DNA of 64,000 nucleotides from Oceanimonas pelagia (GTDB taxonomy: Bacteria; Pseudomonadota; Gammaproteobacteria; Enterobacterales; Aeromonadaceae): the NCBI RefSeq assembly GCF_030849025.1, contig NZ_CP118224.1:418001-482000 (forward strand), written 5' to 3'. How positions within the stretch are numbered: the stretch's first letter is position 1; each line of letters starts with the position of its first letter. The position numbers were made by a program, and so were the translations under genes. A model generated the notes under the pieces. The model saw only the letters and a program-made list of their open reading frames with translations, searched no databases and was not told the origin of the DNA. Shown here piece after piece: positions 38,050 to 46,004 of the stretch.

Positions 38050-39327
38050 TCACCCTTCTCGTCCAACGTCGCACGTTTCACGTTTTAACAGCACTGGCCA
38101 GCGGCGCATCACCACAAACCCCACTCCCATCACCAGGGCGTAGCCCGCTTCCAGCCCCAGAGACACGAACACCCCGGCGCACAGCAGGGTGGCCGCCAGG
38201 GCCACCATGCGCCAGAATCCCCGCAGCAGTTTCACTCCGGCGATCATCGCCAGCAGATACACCAGCACAAAGTTGCCGTTGGCGTAGCGCATCAGGGTTT
38301 CCAGCGGCATGTGGAACAGCCAGGCGGCGAGCACGCACAGGGTGCTGGCGCCTACCACCCAGGCCAGGGCGGTAAAGGGGGCGCCGTAGCGGTTAAGCCG
38401 GCCGAGAGACGCCGGCAGCTTGCCCTCGTCGGCCAGGCTCCACAGCAGCCGGCCAAAGCCCTGCACATAAAGGTTGAGGCTGGCAAAGCAGGCGGCGTAA
38501 CCCACCAGCGCCGCGGCCCAGCGACCGGGCTCGCCAAACAGCATGGCCAGCAGCACCGGGAACGAGGAGGTGTTGGCGCGCTCGTCCCCATACAGACCAA
38601 ACTTCACCACCGCCATGGCGTAGGCAAAATAGATAAAGCCCGCCAGCAGCACGCCAAACAGCAACGCCAGGGGAAAGTCCCGCTCCGGGCGGCGAAACTC
38701 CTCGCCCATATGGGTAAAGGCTTCCAGCCCCACAAAGCACCAGAACATCACCGCCAGCACGGCGGGCAGGGCGCTCCAGCTTACCGCCGAGGGCGCAGGC
38801 AGGGTAGCGGCGGCGCTGGATGCCAGATCCCCCGCCAGCCACACCGCCGCCAGCAGGCCGACAATGGTCACCGCAATCAGCAACTGCACCAGGCCGGACG
38901 CGCCGCTCGGGCGGCTGCCCAGCACCAGCACCAGCCCCAGGGTGCCCAGCTGCACCAGCAGATCGCCGGTGTTACCCAGCGGAAACAGCGCATGCCAGAA
39001 ACCGGTGGTCAGGGTGAGCATGGCGGGCAGGCCCACCGGCAGCACCGCCAGAAACAAAAACGCGGCCAGCTTTTCCATCGGCAGCCCCAGCGCCCGACCA
39101 ATCAGGTGGGGCGCGCCACCGGCGTGAGGGTAGGCCCGGCCCAGGCGGGCAAAGGTAAAGGCCACCGGCAGCACCAGCACCATGAGTAACAACCAGGCCC
39201 ATAATGAGTCCGCTCCCGCCAGGCCGGCGGCCACCGCCGGCACCACAAAAATGCCGCTGCCCAGCAGCGAGGTGGCCATCATGCCGGTGCCGTAGCCCAG
39301 CCCCAGTTGTTTATGCAAACGTCCCAT
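38050..39327 (-). CDS. yjeH: YjeH-like amino-acid exporter (APC family)
   Basis: A 425-residue transporter with about 12 membrane helices. GLGYGTGMMATSLLGSGIFVVPA, MFWCFVGLEAFTHMGEEFRRPERDFP and ACFASLNLYVQGF align well with E. coli YjeH, an exporter of methionine and branched-chain amino acids. It is divergent from an AsnC-type regulator, a usual pairing for amino-acid exporters. Confidence 0.87.
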   Translation of the reverse strand: MGRLHKQLGLGYGTGMMATSLLGSGIFVVPAVAAGLAGADSLWAWLLLMVLVLPVAFTFARLGRAYPHAGGAPHLIGRALGLPMEKLAAFLFLAVLPVGLPAMLTLTTGFWHALFPLGNTGDLLVQLGTLGLVLVLGSRPSGASGLVQLLIAVTIVGLLAAVWLAGDLASSAAATLPAPSAVSWSALPAVLAVMFWCFVGLEAFTHMGEEFRRPERDFPLALLFGVLLAGFIYFAYAMAVVKFGLYGDERANTSSFPVLLAMLFGEPGRWAAALVGYAACFASLNLYVQGFGRLLWSLADEGKLPASLGRLNRYGAPFTALAWVVGASTLCVLAAWLFHMPLETLMRYANGNFVLVYLLAMIAGVKLLRGFWRMVALAATLLCAGVFVSLGLEAGYALVMGVGFVVMRRWPVLLKRETCDVGREG

Positions 39328-39346
39328 CGAGTTTCAAATCCGTATT

Positions 39347-39357
39347 CAGGAATTCTG
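39347..39357. promoter_or_regulatory. Candidate AsnC-type operator
   Basis: CAGGAATTCTG, a near-palindrome centred on GAATTC and followed by an AT-rich TATATTA, 20 bases from the yjeH start. The shape fits Lrp/AsnC sites but the evidence is only positional. Confidence 0.3.
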
Positions 39358-39466
39358 ATATATTACCGCCACACAATAACAATCAGACTCGGCACTATGA
39401 CGCTTTCAGTCGGCGAAACGTCGCTTTTGCCCGACGTTTGTCCGGCAGCGTGGAGATGAGGTAGCA

Positions 39467-39892
39467 GTGGACAAGTTCGACCGTAAAATCCTGTCTTTGT
39501 TAACGGAAAACGCCCGCATGGCGGTGGCCAGCATTGCCCGCGAGGTGAGCCTGTCCCGCTCGGCGGTGTCGGAACGTATCAAAAGCCTGGAAGAGCGCGG
39601 CATCATCAGGGGCTATCATGCCCGGCTGGGACGGCCTCAGGGGCTGGTGCGCGCCTATTTCGCCCTTTGCTACCATGTGCGCCAGTGCGAGCAATATGCC
39701 GAGGCCCTGCGTGCCGTGCCCGAGATCAAGCTGTGCTACACCATCAGCGGCGAGACCGACATGCTGGTGTATGTGGAGGCCGAGTCCATGGAGCGGCTCG
39801 ACGCCATTCGCCATATCATTGAACACACCCCCCATATCAAGACGGTACGCACCCACATGATACTGGGCGAGCTGATCAACACCCTGTCCTGA
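39467..39892 (+). CDS. Lrp/AsnC-family regulator
   Basis: A 141-residue regulator starting with GTG. Helix-turn-helix in RKILSLLTENARMAVASIAREVSLSRSAVSERIKSLEERGII, and a C-terminal RAM (ligand-binding) domain (LCYTISGETDMLVYVE). It probably controls the divergent yjeH in response to an amino acid. helD follows after 9 bases. Confidence 0.87.
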   Translation: MDKFDRKILSLLTENARMAVASIAREVSLSRSAVSERIKSLEERGIIRGYHARLGRPQGLVRAYFALCYHVRQCEQYAEALRAVPEIKLCYTISGETDMLVYVEAESMERLDAIRHIIEHTPHIKTVRTHMILGELINTLS

Positions 39893-39901
39893 GGCGGCAT
39901 C

Positions 39902-41908
39902 ATGCATACCTGCAAGGCCCACTGGCTGGGCCAGCTGTTTAATCACCCCTTTTTGGCGGTAGAGCCCACGGAAAGCGGGCCGGTGCTGCATCTCAGGCGA
40001 GAGCAACATGCGCTGCACTGGGAAGAGGTGCTGACCCCGCCTGAACTTGAGCGGGGCCGGCTGTTTCGCCAGCTGGTGCTGAATTGCCGCCAGGGCCAGC
40101 TGGTGTGCGCCTGGCTGCCCCGGGCCCGGGCCGAAGCCCTGGCCGAGCGGCTGAAGCTGGGCTGGTTTGAGCACCACGCAGCCCGGGTGGTGCCCCTGGC
40201 CGAGCGCTGCCTGGTGCTGCTGGAAGCGGGTTACCTGCGCCAGTCCCGCTGGCAGCAATTGCGGGGTTGGGTGGCGGCAGAGCCGGTGCGCTGGCACGAG
40301 CAGGCTCTGCCCGAGACGCTGAGCGACCGCGCCCGGGCCGCCTTTGAGCTGGTGGCCACCCTGCAGCAGGCCGATGCGCACTGGCGCGGGCAATGCCTGC
40401 AGGAATATTGCGCGCAGGCGTTGGCGGCACATCAGGCGCTGTTTGATACCCTGGAAGCCCACCCGCTCACGCCGGCCCAGCGGCGGGCCTGCGTGACCGA
40501 CGAGGATCATAACCTGGTGCTGGCCGGTGCCGGCTGCGGCAAAACCAGCGTGATGGTGGCGCGCACCGCCTTTTTGCTGGCATCAGGCCAGGCCGAGGCA
40601 GACGAACTGCTGTTGCTGGCCTTCGGCAACGAGGCGGCGGCGGAAATGCGCACGCGGCTGGCGCGTCGCCCCGAGAACGCGGGCGTGCAGGTCAGCACTT
40701 TTCATGCCCTGGGGCTGATGATCATCGGCCAGGCCACGGGCCGGACTCCGGCCCTGAGCGAGCTGGCCCGGAACGAGCAGGCCAGGCTGCGCGCCCTGGC
40801 ACGCTGGCTGGAGCAACTGGCGGATGACGCACAGTACGGCATGCAATTGCTGGCCTGGTTGCGCCAGCACCGTTTTCAGACCGTGCCCACTCCCGACTTT
40901 GCTCGTCTGGCGCGGGAGTGGGCGCCGCTGGTGGCGGCGCTCAAGCTCTACGGCGAGCCCGAGCAGATCACCCCGGAGCAGGAGGCGCAGCTGGCGCTGG
41001 TGCGCCCCTTGCTGGCCCGTTATCAGCAGCATTTGCGTGAGGCCGGTGAAATCGACTTCGACGACATGATAGAGCAGGCCACCGAGCTGGTGCGCGGCGG
41101 TCGCTTTGTGGTGCCCTGGCGTCATGTGCTGGTGGACGAGTTTCAGGACATCTCCCGGGAGCGGGCCGGGCTGCTGCTGGCGCTGCGCGATGCCGCCCCC
41201 GAACTGTCGCTGTTTTGCGTGGGCGACGACTGGCAGGCCATTTACCGCTTCAGCGGCGCCGATGTGTCACTCACCACCGACTTTGCCGGTTTTTTCGGGG
41301 CCACCGCTGTGACCGCCCTCGACACCACCTTTCGTTTCAACAACGTGATTGAGCGGGTGGCCAGTCGCTTTGTGACCCGCAACCCCCATCAGCTGCCCAA
41401 GACCCTGAGCACCCTTGAGCGCAGCGAAGGTCCCTGCGTGCACGTGCTGCCGGTGGCCGACAACGAAACCATGGACGTGGTGGCCCGGTTGCTGGGGCAA
41501 ATCGCCGCCCAGCGGCCCAATGCCTCGGTTTACCTGCTGTCCCGCTTTCGTTTCAGCCTGCCCGACGACGCCCTGCTGGCGGGCTGGCGCAAGCGTTTTG
41601 CCGGCCTGCACATTGATGCCCAGACCCTGCACGGCGCCAAAGGCAAGGAAAGCGACTGTGTGATCATGCTGGGGCTTTCCCGGGGCCGCTACGGCTTTCC
41701 GCCCGAGAAAAAACAGGCCTCACTGCTCGATGCATTGCTGCCCGTCGAGGAGGACTTTCCCCACGCCGAAGAGCGCCGGCTGTTCTATGTGGGCCTGACC
41801 CGGGCCCGGGAGCAGGTGTTTCTGCTGGCCGACCGGCAGATCCCTTCTCCCTTTGTCAAGGAGCTGCTGGAAGGGGGGTATCCCGGTGTGAGCCGCTGGC
41901 AGGGGTGA
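39902..41908 (+). CDS. helD: DNA helicase IV
   Basis: A UvrD-like superfamily 1 helicase of 668 residues. The N-terminal 190 residues are the HelD-specific domain. Helicase motifs: Walker A AGAGCGKTS, DEFQDIS (motif II), GDDWQAIYRFSGAD (motif III), TLHGAKGKESD (motif V) and YVGLTRARE (motif VI). The length is close to the 684 residues of E. coli HelD. Confidence 0.92.
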   Translation: MHTCKAHWLGQLFNHPFLAVEPTESGPVLHLRREQHALHWEEVLTPPELERGRLFRQLVLNCRQGQLVCAWLPRARAEALAERLKLGWFEHHAARVVPLAERCLVLLEAGYLRQSRWQQLRGWVAAEPVRWHEQALPETLSDRARAAFELVATLQQADAHWRGQCLQEYCAQALAAHQALFDTLEAHPLTPAQRRACVTDEDHNLVLAGAGCGKTSVMVARTAFLLASGQAEADELLLLAFGNEAAAEMRTRLARRPENAGVQVSTFHALGLMIIGQATGRTPALSELARNEQARLRALARWLEQLADDAQYGMQLLAWLRQHRFQTVPTPDFARLAREWAPLVAALKLYGEPEQITPEQEAQLALVRPLLARYQQHLREAGEIDFDDMIEQATELVRGGRFVVPWRHVLVDEFQDISRERAGLLLALRDAAPELSLFCVGDDWQAIYRFSGADVSLTTDFAGFFGATAVTALDTTFRFNNVIERVASRFVTRNPHQLPKTLSTLERSEGPCVHVLPVADNETMDVVARLLGQIAAQRPNASVYLLSRFRFSLPDDALLAGWRKRFAGLHIDAQTLHGAKGKESDCVIMLGLSRGRYGFPPEKKQASLLDALLPVEEDFPHAEERRLFYVGLTRAREQVFLLADRQIPSPFVKELLEGGYPGVSRWQG

Positions 41909-42021
41909 GCAGGGCCGGCGCGGAGAGCGGTTCGATCCGGTCTGCCCGCGATAGTAACTTTTTCCATCATTTGTTAACATTTTCGCTTCAGCCATGCCGA
42001 CATGAAGTGCGAGGGACGCCC

Positions 42022-42717
42022 TTGACGACAGCAAAAAAGAAAGAAATTCGTCGTATTGTCGACGCCGTAGGCCGCGCCATTGTTGAGCAGCGGCTGGCGC
42101 CGGGGACCCGTCTGGTGGAAGTTCGGCTGGCGGAGGCGCTGCAGGCCAACCGCAATCACATTCGTGATGCCCTGCAGGAGCTGAGCCATCAGGGGCTGGT
42201 GAGCATGGTGGTCAACAAGGGCGCCATGGTGGCCTGCCCCAGTCAGCAGGAAGCAACGGATGTGTTTGTGGTGCGCCGGTTGCTGGAGGCCGAAGCGGTG
42301 GTGCTGGCCGCCGCCCGTATCGATGCCGCCGGTATAGCGGCGCTGCAAACGCTGATCGACGAGGAAAGGCGGGCGGTGGACGAGGGCCGGCGAGCGGAAG
42401 CCGTACAGCTGGCGGCCCGTTTTCACCTCGAAGTCGCTCGCATTGCCGATAATCAGGTGTTGCTGGAGATGCTGGAGCGGCTGCTGGCGCGCTGCTCGCT
42501 GATTGTCAGCATGTACCAGAAAAACCGCCAGGCCCATAACAGTCACTGCGACGAGCATGGCCGGCTGGTGGCTCTGCTGGCCGCGGGGAAAGTGGACGAA
42601 GCCGTACATGCCATGAACCGGCATCTTGAGCACCTGGAGTCGACGCTGGATCTGACTCAGGAGGAGGAGCCGGAGACCGATTTCATGACCCTGTTTGCGG
42701 AGCAAAGGCCGGCCTGA
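42022..42717 (+). CDS. GntR-family (FCD) regulator
   Basis: A FadR-subgroup regulator of 231 residues. The winged helix is in RLVEVRLAEALQANRNHIRDALQELSHQGLVSMVVNKGAMVA; the C-terminal FCD domain has the usual histidine positions (FHLEVARIADN, HCDEHGRLVALL). I chose TTG at 42022, with GAGGGA upstream; an in-frame GTG at 42007 is also possible. It is convergent with the amidohydrolase gene, which it may regulate. Confidence 0.85.
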   Translation: MTTAKKKEIRRIVDAVGRAIVEQRLAPGTRLVEVRLAEALQANRNHIRDALQELSHQGLVSMVVNKGAMVACPSQQEATDVFVVRRLLEAEAVVLAAARIDAAGIAALQTLIDEERRAVDEGRRAEAVQLAARFHLEVARIADNQVLLEMLERLLARCSLIVSMYQKNRQAHNSHCDEHGRLVALLAAGKVDEAVHAMNRHLEHLESTLDLTQEEEPETDFMTLFAEQRPA

Positions 42718-42744
42718 GGCGCCGGCCTGTGGGGTCGACGGGCG

Positions 42745-44211
42745 TTACTTGCGGCTGGTGGGAAAAGACGGCGGAAAGATCTCGGCCAGGGGCGGGTGCC
42801 GGTGGCAGCGCTCCGGGTAGCTGGCGATAAAGCCTTGGAACTGTTGCTGGGCCTGCTGGTGCAGCTGCCGCAGATCCAGTCCTGACTTCACCAGCCGGCC
42901 GTCCCAGACCACCTTGTCACCATTGACGATCACTCCTTTCACGTCCCGGCCGTTGCCGTTGATCACCATGGTGGTGATGGGATCGAATACCTGACCGGTG
43001 TGGATGCGGTCGAAGTCGAACACCATGATATCGGCTTTGGAGCCCGGGCACAGACGACCTATGTCTTTCCGCCCCAGCGCCCGGGCACCGCCCAGGGTGG
43101 CCATGTTGTAGTAATCGGCGGCGGAGGCGGCGGTGATGTCGTTGCTTTCCACCCGGCTCAGAATGGTGCCGATGTGCATGTTCTGGATCATGTCCGGCGG
43201 GTAGGTATCCGTGCCCAGACTGAGGTTGATGCCGGCCTGCCGGAACCGGCGCACGCCATGGAAATACTTGCTGTGGCGGCCGGCGACGATGGGGCAGATC
43301 ACCGCATTGGCCCCGGCCTGCCCCAGCAGGGCCAGCTCCCGCTCCACCTTTTCCGGTGTGCTGTGCTTGCCGCCCAGGTATTGCAGATGAGGCAGCAGCA
43401 GGCGGTGATCCAGCAGACCGCTTTCGGCCATTAATTCCACCGACGACATGCCATTGTGCAGCTCATGCACCATGTCCAGCTCAAACTGGCCCTGACAGCT
43501 GTGCAGCCGCACCGGGCAGTCCAGCGCTCGCATGGCGCTGGCGGTCTGACGCAGCAGCTCCGGGGTGCAGCCCTCAATGCGATCCGGCGCCAGCATGCCG
43601 CTGATGGTATCGCCATACTGATCCAGCTGCTCGATGTAGCGCACCGCCTCTTCCAGCCCCTTGAGCCCCCGCCGCTCGTCAAAGCGCATGTCGAAGCTGC
43701 CGTCCGGGTTCACCACGCCGTAGCCGGACATATAGGCCGGCCCCAGGTAGGCGCGCACGCCCAGGCCGGTGGCGATCTCGGCGGCACGGTGAAACTCGTC
43801 GGCGGTTTCCGCCCACTCCCGGTACAGAATGGAAGTGATGGGGGCGATGGTGGTAATGCCGTTAAGCAGCAGCTGGCTGAAGGCATAGCGCTTGTTGAAG
43901 TCCAGCTGGGCGTCGCTGTAGGTTTCCCGGCGCTGCCAGTCGCTGGCGGGCAGACGGCCCTTTTTCCAGCCGGGCTGATGATCAAAGGCCAGCACGGTGG
44001 AGTCCAGATCCGAGACCGCGTCCAGATCGATAAAGCCCGGGCCGACCAGGGCGTTGCCCATGTCCAGGGTTTCGTCCACCGGTTCCGGATAGTCGTGGCC
44101 GACAAACAGCACGGTGTCGCCGCGGTAGACCAGCTCGCCGTCTTCGTAAATATGGTGGCCGCCATCCTGAAAGCCGACAATGTATCTGGCGGTGATTCTG
44201 GTGGTTTTCAT
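42745..44211 (-). CDS. Amidohydrolase-family protein lacking the first HxH metal motif
   Basis: A 488-residue protein related to the chlorohydrolase/cytosine-deaminase group. The first strand, where these enzymes carry PGFxxxHxH, reads GPGFIDLDAVSDLDS and has no histidine. Later metal-site positions are present: LHSCQGQFELD, LLPHLQYLGG and LGTDTYPPDM. Substrate unknown. The ATG at 44211 follows GGAGCAC; the longer frame is rejected. A decayed relative lies immediately upstream. Confidence 0.8.
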   Translation of the reverse strand: MKTTRITARYIVGFQDGGHHIYEDGELVYRGDTVLFVGHDYPEPVDETLDMGNALVGPGFIDLDAVSDLDSTVLAFDHQPGWKKGRLPASDWQRRETYSDAQLDFNKRYAFSQLLLNGITTIAPITSILYREWAETADEFHRAAEIATGLGVRAYLGPAYMSGYGVVNPDGSFDMRFDERRGLKGLEEAVRYIEQLDQYGDTISGMLAPDRIEGCTPELLRQTASAMRALDCPVRLHSCQGQFELDMVHELHNGMSSVELMAESGLLDHRLLLPHLQYLGGKHSTPEKVERELALLGQAGANAVICPIVAGRHSKYFHGVRRFRQAGINLSLGTDTYPPDMIQNMHIGTILSRVESNDITAASAADYYNMATLGGARALGRKDIGRLCPGSKADIMVFDFDRIHTGQVFDPITTMVINGNGRDVKGVIVNGDKVVWDGRLVKSGLDLRQLHQQAQQQFQGFIASYPERCHRHPPLAEIFPPSFPTSRK

Positions 44212-44262
44212 TAGTGCTCCTGGGTGCCCGCATACGGGCAGAATGTGATTGAACAAGCGGGC

Positions 44263-44679
44263 TCAGAACAGGCACTCGCCCCGGTCGGCCACCAGGATGC
44301 CGGCCTTGAACACGGTGCGATCCCTGGGCGGTTCAACAATGGCTTCAGCCGGCACTCTGGCATCCAGCAATACCAGATCGGCCTGGCAGCCTTCCGCCAG
44401 GCCATAGTCGGCAAGGCCCATCACCTCGGCGCCGCCCCGAGTAATGGCATGCAGCGCCTGATCCAGCTCCCTGTCCTGACGCCAGCGGTATTTCAGGCCC
44501 ATCAGCATGGCCCGCTGCAGCATGTCGGCATTGCCGTAGGGGCTCCAGGTGTCGCGAATGCCGTCGTTGCCGGCGGTGACCCGAATGCCGGCGGCGCGCA
44601 GTTTTTCATAGGGGGGCACAGCGCGGTTGGCGGGGGCCGTGGTGGCAATGGCGATATCGGCCCGGGCCAGTCCCTCGAC
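44263..44679 (-). pseudogene. N-terminally truncated cytosine-deaminase-like amidohydrolase
   Basis: The C-terminal third of a CodA-type enzyme: TTAPANRAVPPYEKLRAAG, the metal-site AGNDGIRDTWSPYGNADM and GLAEGCQADLVLLDA. Reading back, the homologous frame ends at an in-frame TGA (complement of 44680-44682), immediately followed by the hppD regulatory region. The first two thirds, including all metal-binding histidines, are missing, so it cannot be functional. A 118-residue ORF from an internal start remains open to 44619 but would be a fragment. Confidence 0.82.
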
Positions 44680-44686
44680 TCACTCC

Positions 44687-44704
44687 TGTCATCCTTTCTT
44701 TACA
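44687..44704 (+). promoter_or_regulatory. TyrR box upstream of hppD
   Basis: TGTCAT-N6-TTTACA: the right half is perfect and the left matches 4 of 6 of TGTAAA-N6-TTTACA, with the essential G and C correctly spaced. Its centre is about 65 bases upstream of the predicted start of transcription, a position used for activation. Confidence 0.7.
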
Positions 44705-44726
44705 CCTGCTCCATCCACCTCCAGTC

Positions 44727-44754
44727 TGCACACGCCCCCCCCCGCTTTTATACT
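44727..44754 (+). promoter_or_regulatory. hppD promoter with poly-C spacer
   Basis: The -10 is TATACT (44749-44754). The best -35, TGCACA (44727-44732), is weak and 16 bases away. The spacer contains nine consecutive C residues (44735-44743). Confidence 0.45.
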
Positions 44755-44789
44755 TAAGGGCGCGGCAGCCTGGAGGTAAGGAGGGCGCA

Positions 44790-45866
44790 ATGGCAGCGAA
44801 CGACAAGAGCCTGTGGGAGAACCCGCTGGGTACCGATGGTTTCGAGTTTGTGGAATATGCTTCCACCGAGCCCGAGCGGCTGGCGCAGTTGTTTGAGCGT
44901 CTCGGTTTTGTGGCGGTGTCCCGCCATCGCAGCAAGAATGTGACCCTGTATCGCCAGGGCGACATCAACTTTATTCTCAATGCCGAGCCCGACAGCCAGG
45001 CGGCGCAGTTTGCCAAAAGTCACGGCCCCTGTGCCAACGCCATGGCGTTCAGGGTGAAGGACGCCGGCCTCGCCCTGAAACGGTTGCAGGCCGATGGCGC
45101 CAAAGTGGTGCCGTCCGGCGCCGGCCCCATGGAGCTGCAGATCCCGGCCATCGAGGGCATTGGTGGCTCGCTGATTTATCTGGTGGACCGCTACGGCGAT
45201 CACAGCATCTACGACGTGGACTTTCGGCCGGTCGAGGGTGTGGAACGTCACCCCGAAGGGGTGGGGCTCACCTATATCGATCACCTCACCCACAATGTGG
45301 CCCGGGGCCATATGGACATCTGGGCCGGCTTTTACCAGCGGCTGTTCAACTTTCGGGAAATCCGCTATTTCGATATCGAAGGCAAGCTCACCGGGCTGCG
45401 CTCCCGGGCCATGACCAGCCCCTGTGGCAAAATTCGCATTCCCATCAACGAATCTTCCGACGAACACAGCCAGATTGAGGAGTTTCTGCGCCAGTACAAG
45501 GGCGAGGGCATTCAGCATATCGCGCTGGGCACCGACGACATTTACCACACCGTGGAGCGGCTGCGCGCCGGCGGCATGAGCTTTATGGATACGCCCGACA
45601 CCTACTACGAGCGGCTGGATGCGCGCCTGCCCGGTCACGGCGAGGACCTGGCCCGGCTGCGGCAAAACCGCATTCTGATGGACGGCGCGCCCGGCGAAGG
45701 CCAGGGGCTGCTGCTGCAGATCTTCACCGATACCGTGATCGGGCCCATCTTCTTTGAAATCATTCAGCGCAAGGGCAACGAGGGCTTTGGCGAGGGCAAT
45801 TTTCAGGCGCTTTTTGAATCCATTGAGGAGGATCAGATACGCAGGGGGGTGCTGAAGGCGGATTAA
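44790..45866 (+). CDS. hppD: 4-hydroxyphenylpyruvate dioxygenase
   Basis: Converts 4-hydroxyphenylpyruvate to homogentisate with non-heme iron. The protein has 358 residues. Iron ligands are visible in TYIDHLTHNV, GIQHIALGT and PIFFEIIQRKGNEGFGEGNF. An AAGGAGGG site lies 7 bases before the ATG. A TyrR box is upstream. The next pathway genes, hmgA and fumarylacetoacetase, are about 22 kb away. Confidence 0.95.
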   Translation: MAANDKSLWENPLGTDGFEFVEYASTEPERLAQLFERLGFVAVSRHRSKNVTLYRQGDINFILNAEPDSQAAQFAKSHGPCANAMAFRVKDAGLALKRLQADGAKVVPSGAGPMELQIPAIEGIGGSLIYLVDRYGDHSIYDVDFRPVEGVERHPEGVGLTYIDHLTHNVARGHMDIWAGFYQRLFNFREIRYFDIEGKLTGLRSRAMTSPCGKIRIPINESSDEHSQIEEFLRQYKGEGIQHIALGTDDIYHTVERLRAGGMSFMDTPDTYYERLDARLPGHGEDLARLRQNRILMDGAPGEGQGLLLQIFTDTVIGPIFFEIIQRKGNEGFGEGNFQALFESIEEDQIRRGVLKAD

Positions 45867-45930
45867 TCTCCCATTTTTAATCCCAACCGTTTTTTATTTG
45901 AGCGCAAGCTGGCAAAATAGCAGGACATGC

Positions 45931-45948
45931 TGTCAGCTATTCTTTACA
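45931..45948 (+). promoter_or_regulatory. TyrR box upstream of the SNF symporter
   Basis: TGTCAG-N6-TTTACA, again with a perfect right half and 4 of 6 in the left. The 18-bp site and the bases after it (CCTG) closely resemble the box before hppD. Confidence 0.7.
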
Positions 45949-46004
45949 CCTGTGTCCGGGGTGGCTGATAACCAACAAAAAACCGAAGACATAACGGAGT
46001 GGGT

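Noticed and set aside
44263-44619. 118-residue ORF as an intact small gene
   Set aside because: Homology continues upstream of its start codon to a TGA and covers only the C-terminus of a much longer enzyme family, so it is a remnant.
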